DNA from: Pelargonium cotyledonis
Taxonomy: Eukaryota; Streptophyta; Magnoliopsida; Geraniales; Geraniaceae
Length of the DNA stretch: 41,783 nucleotides
NCBI GenBank assembly: GCA_036897625.1
Contig: JAYMTA010000099.1
Coordinates: 1-41,783 of the forward strand
Direction of reading: 5' to 3'
Position numbers and translations under genes: made by a program. The notes beneath the pieces are model-generated. The model made no database searches. It worked only from the letters and a program-made list of their open reading frames with translations, and was not told where the DNA came from. Position 1 is the first letter of the stretch. Every line of letters starts with the position of its first letter. This document shows, one piece after another, positions 1-10,714 of the stretch.

Positions 1-77
1 TGTTCTAATGTAGCTTTAATTGGTAAGGCTATTAGACTTTCTAATAGGTAGTCCGCTAAAGGAAGAGTCACTCACCT
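1..77. repeat. 77-bp direct repeat, copy 1
   Basis: This segment is identical, base for base, to 38022-38098 in the same orientation. Similarity stops abruptly on the right: copy 1 continues with GATGAGTTTG and copy 2 with ACGGTTCCTG. The left edge coincides with the first base of the window. If the molecule is circular, the repeat could be at most one base longer on the left, because base 41783 and base 38021 are both T but the next pair differs. An exact match this long in otherwise decayed DNA implies recent duplication or continuing gene conversion. Repeats of this size can recombine at low frequency in plant mitochondria; that is family knowledge, not seen here. Confidence 0.95.
11..46 (+). 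other. tRNA-like D arm and anticodon-like hairpin in repeat copy 1
   Basis: The string TAGCTTTAATTGGTAAGGC folds as a normal tRNA 5' half: T and A at the positions expected for 8 and 9, a four-pair D stem GCTT (13-16) with AGGC (26-29), and a nine-base loop containing the usual GG. The following hairpin pairs TATTA (30-34) with TAATA (42-46) around the seven-base loop GACTTTC, but the loop lacks the U expected before the anticodon. No T arm follows at the normal distance. A T-loop-like GGGTTCGAGT occurs only at 101-110, outside the repeat. I read this as a tRNA-derived fragment of unknown identity, not a working tRNA. Confidence 0.5.
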
Positions 78-93
78 GATGAGTTTGCTCATC
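78..93. other. short perfect hairpin next to repeat copy 1
   Basis: GATGAG (78-83) pairs with CTCATC (88-93) around the loop TTTG. It begins one base after the 77-bp repeat ends, and a T-loop-like GGGTTCGAGT follows at 101-110. It may be the remains of a long variable arm of a tRNA-like element begun in the repeat, or a chance hairpin. Confidence 0.4.
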
Positions 94-115
94 ATTTCAA
101 GGGTTCGAGTGCTTA

Positions 116-1490
116 AGAATCTTCCATTTGTAAGAGTTGGTCTTCCGTCTGACAGCTTCGCCACCTGTAGATAAGATAACCTATCCTATAGATGAAGAAA
201 AGGTTTTATTAGTGACTTAGTCTAAGATTTTCTTGTTGACTTTCAGTGATCTAGCTTCTAACCCGGGTTGATAGCCTAAGATCTGGGTAATTGAAAGAGC
301 CAAGTTGTAAGTGTTTCTCATTCTCAGAAAGGGATTAATGCCCTTTAATTGTCCTTCTTTCTCTTGGTATTGGTAAACTTCATCTTCTTTCTTTCCGATT
401 TGAGACAGATAGCTAAAACTTAATCTAGAGCACCCGACTAAGCATTTTGAATTTAGGGATCTTCTAGTGTACAAGGGTTCCTATTTAAATGCGTGTTAAC
501 TTAGACCTTGTAATCCCCGAATCGCTTATATAGAAAGTGAATGGTTTTTTGGTGTCTTAGTGTCTGCTTTCCAATGTAGTAAGTAGTAAAGTAAGCCTTT
601 GGTAGGAGAAGTCCCCGGGTTATAACTTTCTCTTTTTTGTTCTACAGAATCCCAGTACAGGTCTAGCTAAGAAGGTCTCTTTATGAGTAAGCAGTAGATT
701 GCTGTCGTAGTGTATGTAAGGTTAACTAGCTATATAGATTACTAATACAATAGAGTACTAATAAAATAGGTAGAAGCTTCATTTAAGAGGGGCACTTGAC
801 CCAGATTTTAGTTGGAGTTTCCTAAGCATTTTAGATAAGCAAAGCTACTCTATATTCTTAATCTTTGTATTCGAAAATTTGGGATTAAGGCTACTATATA
901 TACAGCAAAGTTAATTAACGGAGCCTCTTAATACTACGGAGACTCCGCGGAAAGTAAAGAAGCCCTATCCATTAAGCCTATAAGTAACCATTTAGTATAA
1001 AACTAATTGTAACATAAACTTGCATAGAGATCGCAAGGGTTTTCCTAAGTAATTTTATAGTTGCCTCAGGATTTTCATTTTAACCCCGGTTATTAAACTC
1101 GAAAACACTAAACCTTATAAAAAGATAAATGTTAGGAATTCAATTAGATCTTACCCTGTCAAGGCGAATCTCTCCGGTTTCCATTCAACGAATCTTATCT
1201 ATATAACAGTACGAAATCCCGACAGCTTTTGTTAAGCCGAAAGCTGGTGCAATTATTCCAGAATAAGTTAATAAGTTACTAGCCTAGCAAGGGAGCTTTC
1301 TATAGGAAGATACCTATCTTTTTGGTACACTATTTCAAATACCGCTTTTCTTACTTATTTCAATCGGTTATATCTATTAAAGAGTTTTTGTGGAACTTTA
1401 CTAGGACGATAACGCTTGCTTAGTCTAATAAAGAAAAGTTTCATAAATTATAACAAAGGAAAAGAATCCTTGTTTATAAAAAGTCCTTTA
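116..1490. other. non-coding stretch without recognisable genes
   Basis: All six frames are broken by frequent stops; the longest open frame (217-474, minus, 85 codons) resembles no family I know. No tRNA, rRNA or repeat stands out. It looks like the AT-rich background of the rest of the window. Confidence 0.7.
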
Positions 1491-1514
1491 ACTTTATTAC
1501 GTACTTTATTACGT
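1491..1514. repeat. perfect 12-bp tandem duplication
   Basis: ACTTTATTACGT occurs twice head to tail (1491-1502 and 1503-1514). This is the signature of slippage or a microhomology-mediated repair event. The same core, TTACGTACTTTATTAC, recurs around 30181-30196, which may be chance in AT-rich sequence. Confidence 0.85.
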
Positions 1515-1578
1515 TAGGTTATATAATTAAAGTGCATTTATAACCAAGTTTAGCTAAAGTTCAATTCCTTCCGACGGT
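1511..1578 (+). pseudogene. possible decayed tRNA-Ile/Met(CAU)-like remnant
   Basis: The line resembles a remembered plastid-type tRNA-Ile(CAU). TTAAAGTGC corresponds to the D-arm end TTAAAGCGC, TTTATAA to the anticodon loop CTCATAA, and GTTCAATTCCT to the T loop exactly. The spacing is about four bases short, and neither the acceptor nor the T stem pairs. Because it rests on short matches in order, the identity is weak; any tRNA or chance could explain it. It is not functional as written. Confidence 0.28.
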
Positions 1579-2943
1579 TCTACTAATTACTGAATCCGTG
1601 TTAACGCAAATAGCCCTAAATTTAGCTTTCCGATCTGATACACTTTTACTTGTATTATGATTCTTGTTCTTGTTAGGGGGTAATATATAGTCTATAGAGT
1701 TATAGAAGTCCTTAGTATGAGTCTTGGTAGCTATAGTTGGCTTAGCCTTACTCTTTAGGCTTACTGGTTGGTTGTTTACTTTAAAGAGCTCCCTATCGAA
1801 GTTTTTTCTGTATGCAGCCAGGAATTCCTATTGTGACACTACCAAAAAATCAGGGTCAGGTTAACACTTCACAAACGAATCGAAATTAGAGAATACTTTA
1901 TTAAACTTATAAGTGTTCATAATATTGAAATATGATATCTCTTTTTTGTCAGAATATAAGGATCCGATAAATAGAAACAAGTTCTCTAAGTACGTTCTTT
2001 CGAAGATAAATCAAAAAAGCTACAGTGAATAATAAAAGAAGAACTCAGTTTCTAGATTCCGATTTGTAAAGTAATGCACTAAATTAATTACTGAATGCCT
2101 TGGTTCAAAGACCGGCACCCTTGGAGAAATCCTAAGCTATCAAAGTCGATAGACAGAAACATAACCAAATTTAAAAAAGCTTTCGATTACCTTAATTTTA
2201 ATTGATAGTACCCCATTAAAAGTGAGGATACAGTAATATTTACTAAACGAAACTGGAGATCTTGTCCAATAGGCGCGCGTACTCCCAGAAAGTCACTCTA
2301 ATACGAATATACAACAACTTGCAACTATATTTATGCCTTATAAAATAGATCGGCTTTTAGCTCTTCCAACACTCAACCCTAACTTAGGAGCCGCTGGGTT
2401 CTATCACAAATTCCTATATGGATTACATAAAAGGTGAAGTGTATACATCATACCTATAAGATCGCCATTCTATATCCCAACACTATTATCTCCAACTCCA
2501 TTTTTAATATATTTTAGACTTAAAAGAGAACATTCTTTCCTATATGAAGCACGATCTCTATGTGTAAGGTATATAGTTAGATAATTCCTTGTAGATGTTT
2601 GTATAAGACAACCAGCACCTCCTCTTTCTTTTTTATGACGGGTGACTTATACTAACAAGAATAACTTGCTTATATGACTAAAGCATGAGCTTGCTGTAGT
2701 AGAGTAAAAAAATTCCCGAATTGAAACATATGGGGAGTCGAATTCGAAGAGGGTCACTTTTAATGCTAATGAGCTACTCCTATAATTTTTTCTACTCGGC
2801 ATATCCATCGTATTTAAATTAAACAAGGTTATAGTGTGTTAATTATGGGTTCCTTTATTAAAATAGAATAATATAACTATATTATTTTCTTATACACGGA
2901 TTTCCGAGAACTGCATACTGCTTATTCTTAATCTTCATAGCTA
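1579..2943. other. non-coding stretch without recognisable genes
   Basis: No open frame of note and no RNA gene. It contains one GGATCC site (1960) and ordinary AT-rich sequence. Confidence 0.7.
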
Positions 2944-3017
2944 AACCGGCTTTCTTACTCGGTAGAGCACAAATTAAAGCAGCTACACGGGCATGGTTCA
3001 AGTCGACTTCTTATACT
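2944..3017 (+). pseudogene. decayed tRNA-like sequence, identity unclear
   Basis: CTCGGTAGAGCA (2958-2969) looks like a tRNA D arm and GGTTCAAGTC (2995-3004) like a T loop. The 25 bases between them are exactly the spacing found in normal type I tRNAs such as tRNA-Lys. The anticodon stem does not pair, the T stem does not pair and no acceptor stem is visible. The distance and the two motifs together argue for a real tRNA ancestor, but the amino acid cannot be named. Confidence 0.35.
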
Positions 3018-5327
3018 CGGGGTTTTCCTTAGTTTTTATGACTCTTCTTTGAGTACTACTCCGGATTTTGGAGATCTTTAATTCAAGTTGTTTTCTTTCA
3101 AGTAATTAATAGATTGTACTACTTGTTTAATATGGGGATTCTTCTTCTTCCTTGGAATTCTTAGTGTATAGAGGATAGAACCTTAGATATATTTGTAATA
3201 GTTATGGTACCTGACTGCAGCGGAGTAAAGGAAATGTAAAAAGAGTATTATAGTAGTACATGAACATTACAATCCCTCCTTTGTATTCTTATGCATGACT
3301 CGTTTGTTCTGGCATACCCGTTTTATATAAGTCTTAAGGGATAATAGACCCTTCTTTATAGTAGGAGTCTTTGCAGCTATTTTCTTATGTGCGATACTCT
3401 TCTCTTAAGGTATAAAAGGGCTATAATACCCCTCCTTGGCGAGATACCTGCCTAAAAGGTAGGAGGAGTTAGTATAAGATAAGATAAGAGATAGTATATT
3501 ATAGAGTGTATCATAATATAATCTTACTCTATTGTATAAAAGGATTAAAGTAGGAATGGAAGGCTTATTTGCAAATAGGTAAGAGAAAACCTAGACCTAG
3601 CCTAATAGAATATAATGGTTGTACAAATTTTATGAGGTAATAATAGGTAAAGGTGGGGCCTCATAATCATAAGAAAAGCATCGGTTATAAGAAGGGTCCC
3701 ACAATCCAAGGGATAAGTATAAATAGTGGAGGAGCTCTTTGCTCCCAGTAAGTGTTCTATAAAACAAGGGCACGGATCCTTTATCAGTCTTTTAGGCTTT
3801 AGGGCCCATAAGTAAGAGGGTCTACAATATAATAATATAATAAGGATCTTTTTAGAGGGAAGACAGGATTCGTTAGCTATTCGGTAATCTATTTTATTAC
3901 TGCTATGCCCTCGATTCTAAAACCTATGAAAACAGGCGTTAAGTTCTCCTTATGAGGTACCTAAAGATGTAAAGCTATTATAGACATAAACTTGGGTTTT
4001 TATTCTATTTTCTCTATATTCCTTTTTAACTTTTTTCAGAAGCTGTCTAACTGGATAGAATAGAATTTTTAAGTAAATTCCTACGACTCCTGCATTTTCA
4101 GCCAAGGAGTCCTCTCATTTGCTGGTTTCCAGCGGGTCCCTAAAGGCAAGAGAACTCTAAAGCCAAAGTAACTTTTTCTTTGAATTGCTCCTAGTGAAAT
4201 CTTACAAAAAGGATTCCTTAGACTCCTTAGCTAGATCTGCAACTGACGAACCCCTAGAAATTGCCTTAGAACTCCTCTTTTTATAAACTAATAAAAGGGA
4301 ACTCTTTCCTTGTAACTCGTAATTTGATTGGGGAAAACCTTACCGGACTTATGAGTTATACCCTTACGGGCTAGGCTACCTTTCCTATTATAGGGGTATG
4401 GGTCTTCTTCTTATAACCTGTAGCTGTAGTTCTTGTAGTTAGAGTTGTTCTTTGTTTTAGTATTCCTGGTTGTATTAGGATAAGAATAAGACTTCTTTCT
4501 TTAGTCGTTACTGATATAGAGAGGGAAACCCCTAAACCTTTTTCTAGCTGTAATGTTACTACTTTAGTATCATAACCTTTTTCTTAATAACTATAACTTC
4601 TTTGGTTGAGTTATTCTAAGTCGGCCAACCTGTTTTAAACACTTTATAGATTACCTATTACAGGGGTACAGAACTCTAGTTCTTATCTTAAACCAGCTCG
4701 TAAATTAAGATTAAAACAGAGCTTTCTTTTGGTATACCAAATTCGATTGGCAATGAGTTTAACCGCGGACTTTAAGTTAGATATACACCTAAAGTTCCCA
4801 ATTTCATGAGGAGTTTCCAGAGTTTATTGACGAGCGAGTAGGATTACCCATTAATAAATAGAAGTGGACGGCTTTTTGTTTTTTAATGATAAAAAAATAT
4901 ACTAATTAAAGTATTTTAAATATTAAATTATCAGCCTAAGTTATAAGCTTTATGAATTATAATAAAGAAAAGCAGTGCAAGTTACACTCAAATCCAAGAA
5001 TGTAATAGATCCACTCAACCTTAATTTAACATTATACAGTAAATCAAGTCATAAAAACGAATGTAGCCAATAAGGGCAAATAGAAGTTGAGGTGATACAC
5101 AAAGCAAAGAATTGGGAAAAACCTTAGTTTAGCTTAGTTAGAGGGACTTAGACTCCTCCTCTTTAGAGCTAGACCTCTCTTAGTTATACCAGCTCTCTTC
5201 ACGGGCCCTGGTAGCAACTTACTAAACTGTATAAATTGCTGGAGAAACTCGTTTCAGATACAAGCACCCTTTAGTACCCCAACTCTCGATCGAGGACAGA
5301 ATCTATATGACTTATCACGGCCTTACA
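3018..5327. other. non-coding stretch with one stem-loop
   Basis: No gene is visible. Apart from the stem-loop at 3431-3468 it holds a low-complexity patch at about 3475-3540 built of GATAAGATAAG and TATTATA words. A purine-poor block at about 5150-5320 distantly resembles the pyrimidine-rich blocks near 28.9 and 39.1 kb. Confidence 0.65.
3431..3468. other. two-tier stem-loop
   Basis: The inner stem CCTGCC (3447-3452) pairs with GGTAGG (3458-3463) around TAAAA, with one G-T wobble. The outer stem CTCCT (3432-3436) pairs with AGGAG (3464-3468). The two stems are separated on one side by an internal loop of about ten bases. No T run follows, so it is not a bacterial-type terminator. In plant mitochondria such stems can stabilise transcript ends, but nothing nearby needs one. 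Confidence 0.4.
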
Positions 5328-5344
5328 ATCCAAGATAAATCTTG
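5328..5344. repeat. short palindromic repeat, copy at 5.3 kb
   Basis: ATCCAAGATAAATCTTG is identical to 38145-38161. Its core CAAGAT-AA-ATCTTG is a perfect six-pair inverted repeat. Related versions occur in the 3' repeat region: CAAGATAAACTTG at 39015-39027 and 40351-40363, and CAAGATAAATCCC near 40318. Sharing a palindromic core with distant copies suggests a small mobile or conversion-prone element rather than chance. Confidence 0.5.
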
Positions 5345-7327
5345 TCTTGATAACTAAGAACAACAACAAAAGGAATGCAAAAGCAACTTAACTTACTTAG
5401 TTCTCGATCTCCTGAATATCTTCTTCACTGAGTTCAGAGCTCTTCTCTTTTATGCTCTTCAAAATGCCTACCCTTTAATACCTATAATCTCTAAAAGTCT
5501 ATATCCTGGCAGCTTTCTTATTCAGAATTGTACTTACTTTCCCAATATCTATAACTATCCCCTAGTCTTCAGAGCTATACCTGTATTTGTACTAGCTGTT
5601 TTATAACCCTGTACTCTCTATTATTAGTAATAAGCTCCCCCAGCTAATTACCTTAGAACTCTTAAGTCTTCTTATTTAAACTAACGTAATGGACCTTCCT
5701 TTCTTTATAAAGCCTATGTGAAATAGCAGAATACCCCAAAAAACTTTCTTTATCCTAAGCTCTTTGATTCTTTAATCATCTTTAACCAAAGTACACTAGC
5801 AAAGTCAGGCATCGGTTCTAATCCCACTAACTTCTTATTGACTTCTTTTTTACTTAGTTTCACATTCTACCTTGTTCAGGAAACCCCTTATGAAATGACC
5901 TTTTATCGATGCATATATTTAAAAAGTATGGAATAAAACCGGTAAAGCCTTATCCCATTTTAGGTAGCTGATTTACATCTAAAAACCCCTTATTTTTATA
6001 TAAAAGTCAAAGTATATTCCCATTTCATTTCACAGGAGTATACCCTATCCACCTTTTAGTAGACACACGTATTAATCTAGAAACTTACTTTTCTTTATTA
6101 GTAGTTTACTAAAATAGGATTCAGCACCCCACGAGTAGCTACTTTTTCCTAGTAGATTTCATAAAAAGTGGAGATTAACAATTTAATCGTTAAATTATGA
6201 GTAGTTCCTTATTTACTAAGCGCTTATCTGTTTACCAGGATATTGAAAACTGCCTACATAAGACTAAGGATCCTATAAAAGCCCTTCTATTATATTAATA
6301 TATTAAGGACCTTCGCGATTAGCAAGGCCTAATTCTTGAATATATTCTTGAATAAGATATTAGAAATATAAATGAAGAAAAGTAAATCTATTAACAAAAT
6401 CCTTATAAGAATCCAAGTAAAAGAGGGGTGGTTGAAGACACATTGGTTAATGAGAAAAATCAGTGACAAGACGACTAGCTTCCTACTTCCCTTGGCTCAA
6501 GCAGTAGGCCTCCGTATATAAAAATATATGTTCCTTATTCTTAATGTAACCCTTAACTCATTATTATAAGCTCTGGATCCAGTACAGTAAGACTATAAGG
6601 AATTCACTACCGCTAAGGAAGCACTTTCTCGGTTTTTAAGTCATAATATCTATCTCGAGTGCAATAAAATCAAGGAAGCACCCTATTACTCGGGCAATTA
6701 CCATTGGAATACTCAGTACTTCAGAATTCTTTAAATATAAGAAACCCTCCTAAATCCTTATTTACACTCTATTCTTAAGAATTTCGACTACTTAAAGTCT
6801 AAAATAGCATCCATATTTGGAATAACTTCTCTTAATCCTATAAAACCCACCCTTTCGTACCAGTCTTGTTTTTTATTATAAACTTGTACTCATGTAAGAA
6901 AAGAGGGAAAGATAAGACTCTGTTATAATACCCGTTAAAAGAGGGTACACTGAGGGAGTTGTTCTCGGGTTCTCCACTAGTTTATAAACTTAATTATACC
7001 CGAATTTGAAGCTCTATTCACATCATATCTTTTTTAATGAATATGGGAATGTAAAACCTAAATATGGAATTAAACCCTATTCGGAATCTTGAGGAATTAG
7101 TAGCTTTCGCTGTAAATTTTATAGTTAGATCTTACTCATTCAGTACTACTTTTTGTAAAAAACTGAAGTGTTACAGGGCTCGGTTGGGTTGAAATTCCAA
7201 GTATACTCAAGCTTTTTTGTATCTTCTAAGTTTCAGTTGGGCCACAATATAAAAGTCCTACTCTTGCACTAAGTTATTTTATAGTATAATATTTTTGAAT
7301 CTAATGCATATTAAACCTAAAGTGAAG
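5345..7327. other. non-coding stretch, pyrimidine-rich at the start
   Basis: No gene seen. The segment 5380-5414 (AAGCAACTTAACTTACTTAG, then CTCGATCTCC) is similar to 39273-39300 and more weakly to 29187-29212. This suggests copies of an old dispersed repeat. The rest is background. Confidence 0.6.
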
Positions 7328-7368
7328 CCCCCTTTTTCAGACAAAGTAAAAAAAAAAAGGGGTTCCCC
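7328..7368. other. hairpin with a C/T arm and an A11-G4 arm
   Basis: CCCCTTTTT (7329-7337) pairs with AAAAAGGGG (7354-7362) across a 16-base loop that holds the rest of an A11 run (7348-7358). GGGG (7359-7362) can alternatively pair with CCCC (7365-7368). The homopolymer will be prone to sequencing and length variation. No gene is adjacent. Confidence 0.4.
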
Positions 7369-10300
7369 TGAAAATAGAACTGGCAAGAGACCCCCAAGAA
7401 CCTTACCTTGTGTTGTCTAAAACATATGTCAGCGTAAATCTTAGACTTTCGGAATTCATAAAAGTACAAGAATTTACAAAAATTAAGGAGCATTCTCTTA
7501 AAGTATACCCGCCTAACCGACTAAAAAACTGTTTCCTGTCATACTAGGTTGTTAAAAAACTCCCTATAATTCTATAATGAGTTTCCTAAGGGTTGAGTAC
7601 AAGATTATAAGGATCCTTTGTAAATAGATGAGGAGTAGTGATTCATTCCATTCTTTTTGAGGACTTCCAGGTAAGCGATACTCGTAAAAGAAAACCAGCA
7701 TTAGGCGATAGCTTTGCTTTACTTTTAGAATTCATAGTAAGGTACTCCTATTCCAAATTTGTCATGAATTAGATTTACTTTAAATTTCTATTTGCAAGAG
7801 ACTCTTTATTTCTTAATGAAAAGCATGGGATCGAGTCCATTATTACCTACTTTGCCGGAAACTTAATTGTTAAACAAGCTCTAAAGGGGCCCATCTCACA
7901 AAAGCTTTTGACCAACCACACACCTTCCGCTGTAGATATTCTTACACTTAGGCAAACTCCGATTAAAAATTAGTTATTAAGAGATACTTCAATCCTATAA
8001 GATAAGAATCCGCTGTATAATATGGGAAGTAAGGATTTACTATCCTATTACTATAACTATATTTACCCGGCCCTTGCTAAAAAGTAAAAAGAAGCCCCTG
8101 CCATTGCTTTAAGTTAAACAAATAAGGGGTAAATTTGAAATCGAAGTCTATTTTAAGTGAATTTCTAGGTGTTAATAGAATTTTAAGGGGGGCCTGAAAG
8201 GTAAACTGTAAACCCTATTTCTTTGGTATATTTAGTAGAATATGCCTTTTTAATTTGACAAGGAATGGTATATACAAGCCGGATCCTCGAAGAAGTAGAA
8301 AATGAAAAATTAAATTAATTTGACTCAGAGATGCAATTCACTTCTGATATTCTTTCTTCAAATCCGCGTATAAACGTCACCCTTAGCTGGGAGAACAAGC
8401 GCTTTTGCAAGCTCTCAAGTTTACATGCAATTTATAATAAATTATTTTTCTGATATATCGTTACCGTATGAATATGCATTACTGGCCGAGATAAAAGAAA
8501 TATTCCGAAGTTTTTTCTACTGTTACTTAAATAAAAAGGATCTTGTAAGAAAGATTTTTAAATAAAATAAGGGGTTAGGTAAGTCGAACAGAAATTAAAC
8601 AAACGATAGGGTTGCTGAAGAATATTCTTTAAAACTATAAAACTTTAGATTGGGAGTTGGGGTATGGTACTTCATTGCCTCGCTTTTTGAAATTTTCGTA
8701 AAGGATATTAAGGAACTGAGCCTTATACAGGATTCCCAGGAATCGCCCAAAGTAAAAACCCGCCTTTTAATACTCCTTATACTAGAGGTTTCACTCATCC
8801 CAGCGATATTTAAGTAACATAAAATCTCTTAAACAAGGAACCTTGGTACATCACATAATATATAGGATAAGTCTTAGGTTTAACAAGGTACCTAGGGGAG
8901 CGTCCATTTTCAAGCTAGGATTGATTTCTTTAACATATACATATAATATTTAAAGTATGTTCCGTAAAAGAATAAATATAAAAGGGGGTATTTGCTAAAC
9001 GAAGTCCTTTCATAAAACTGCATTTTATATAGTACTACTATAAAATCTAAAAAGGGTAACCTAACTAGCATAGGATCTTGGCTTGAACTTAGAATTATGA
9101 GTATGAGTTAGTCTTGATGGATGAAACCCTTACTTATATTGTATGTAAAAAAACTTCCAATCAATAATATTCTCCTACAGGAATTACGTGTAAATATTTA
9201 TTATAAAGAAAGGGCATTTGTTTCTCATGATTAGCTACTACAAATTTGTATGGACTCTAATTTGTTAACTCAATCTCATACTTTTAGGAATTATTGAAAT
9301 AAAAAGTAGAAAACAAGCAAAGCTTGTCTAGAGAGACACCTTCTGTAAATTTCAATTAACGCACTCTATTAATAGAATTCTTAGTACTCTATTAGTAGCC
9401 TCTGACCCCCATCCAGGGACTTCTAGGAAATTGCATTAAGTAGAGACCTAATCTAATTAGAATGTAAATCCCGGCATCAGTGAACAACTATATACTACGT
9501 GTGATCTTCAATTCTCTACTCATAGAAATCAAAAAGTAATGAAATCCGAAAATAAAGATTAGACCATTCGATTAGAAGAACTCCTGAAATCTCAAAGCCG
9601 TAACTAGCTACCCGCATCTTTTTAAGAGCATGTTTGAGGGTCCCTCCCACTATTAGTTATTTCTTTGGTTCTCTCTTTAATGATAGATAGGCACTAAGGA
9701 CTTCTGGTCTATTAAACCATATCACTTTATTTAAAGAATTTTTTACTTAGTAAACTACATCTTTTTTGAGTCTTCCCACCGAGTTTTAACGTATTTTACA
9801 TTATAGAGTTGCCTATTCCTTCCGACTAACTTGCACTAAATGCATTTGGTAGAAAAAGGGTTCTAATCCATTCTAGAGAATATATAAGTGCGGTAGGAGT
9901 TTACTCATTTAGGAAGCTGGCAAAGGAGTATCTTCTTTATAATTAATGCAAGACGAGGTCTGGTCAAGGGTTTGTTCTCTAATTGGTATTCCTTGTTCCA
10001 AGTCAGTACCTAACTAGAATTCTGGAAAAAGGCAGTCTTTCAGATTTTAAATTCATATAAAAAGGGCTTTACACTCATAAAAAGTATCCGCCTTCTTAGA
10101 TTCACGTCCATAGGGATCCTCTGCCCTGTAAGCGAGGAATACCTCTTTACTTTTAATAGAATAGCCGTTATCAGTCTTAATTTTAACTTCAAGAAAATTC
10201 TATTTTAAAGTAATCACTTAAATAAAGAAAGAGGAGCCCTCAGGTTTCTTGCTTGGTTTACACACGAAATACTAAAGCTAAGTTAAACCCTACTTGACGT

Positions 10301-10650
10301 ATAAAAACGTATAAAAGTCCATGATAAGGTACAAGTCTATCATAACTAGCAGGCAACCTCGCTCTGCTCTCAAAAAGTTTCTACTGCCAAGGATCAGTCC
10401 TTACAAAAGCTTACACGGAATATAAGGAATTAAGTCTTATTCTTTTTCGGATGGAGAAAATTTATGAAGTTTTCAAGACCGGATTGTTCCTTAGTTCAGT
10501 TTTGTGTTAGAAAAATGTTCTATACTATATACACTAGATTAGACTTTCTCTATATAGCGCAGAAGTCAATTGAGTATAATATGAGTAATGAAAAGGATCT
10601 CGTTTAGAAAATCCTGAAAGCTTGGATACATTATTTGTGATTCCTACCAA
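7369..10650. other. non-coding stretch without recognisable genes
   Basis: Open frames are at chance length. A T-loop-like GGGATCGAGTCC at about 7828 and GGGTTCTAATCC at about 9858 hint at further tRNA fragments, without supporting arms. GGATCC occurs at 7611, 8281 and 10114. A perfect 10-bp tandem duplication lies at 10297-10316. Confidence 0.6.
10297..10316. repeat. perfect 10-bp tandem duplication
   Basis: ACGTATAAAA is repeated twice without interruption. It is similar in kind to the duplication at 1491-1514 and points to slippage or short-homology repair. Confidence 0.8.
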
Positions 10651-10714
10651 CTCTCCAGGTAGCATTTGAACCCGGGGCATGACAGGATGGATTTCAGTGT
10701 TCAACATTTATAAG
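10651..10714 (-). pseudogene. weak tRNA-like 3' end on the minus strand
   Basis: Read on the minus strand, TGTCATGCCCCGGGTTCAAA resembles the end of tRNAs with a GTCACGGGTTCAAATCC T arm, as in plant initiator-Met or Pro tRNAs. The stem on the 3' side (GCTACC) no longer pairs and I cannot find a D or anticodon arm upstream. Treat it as a possible remnant only. Confidence 0.22.
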
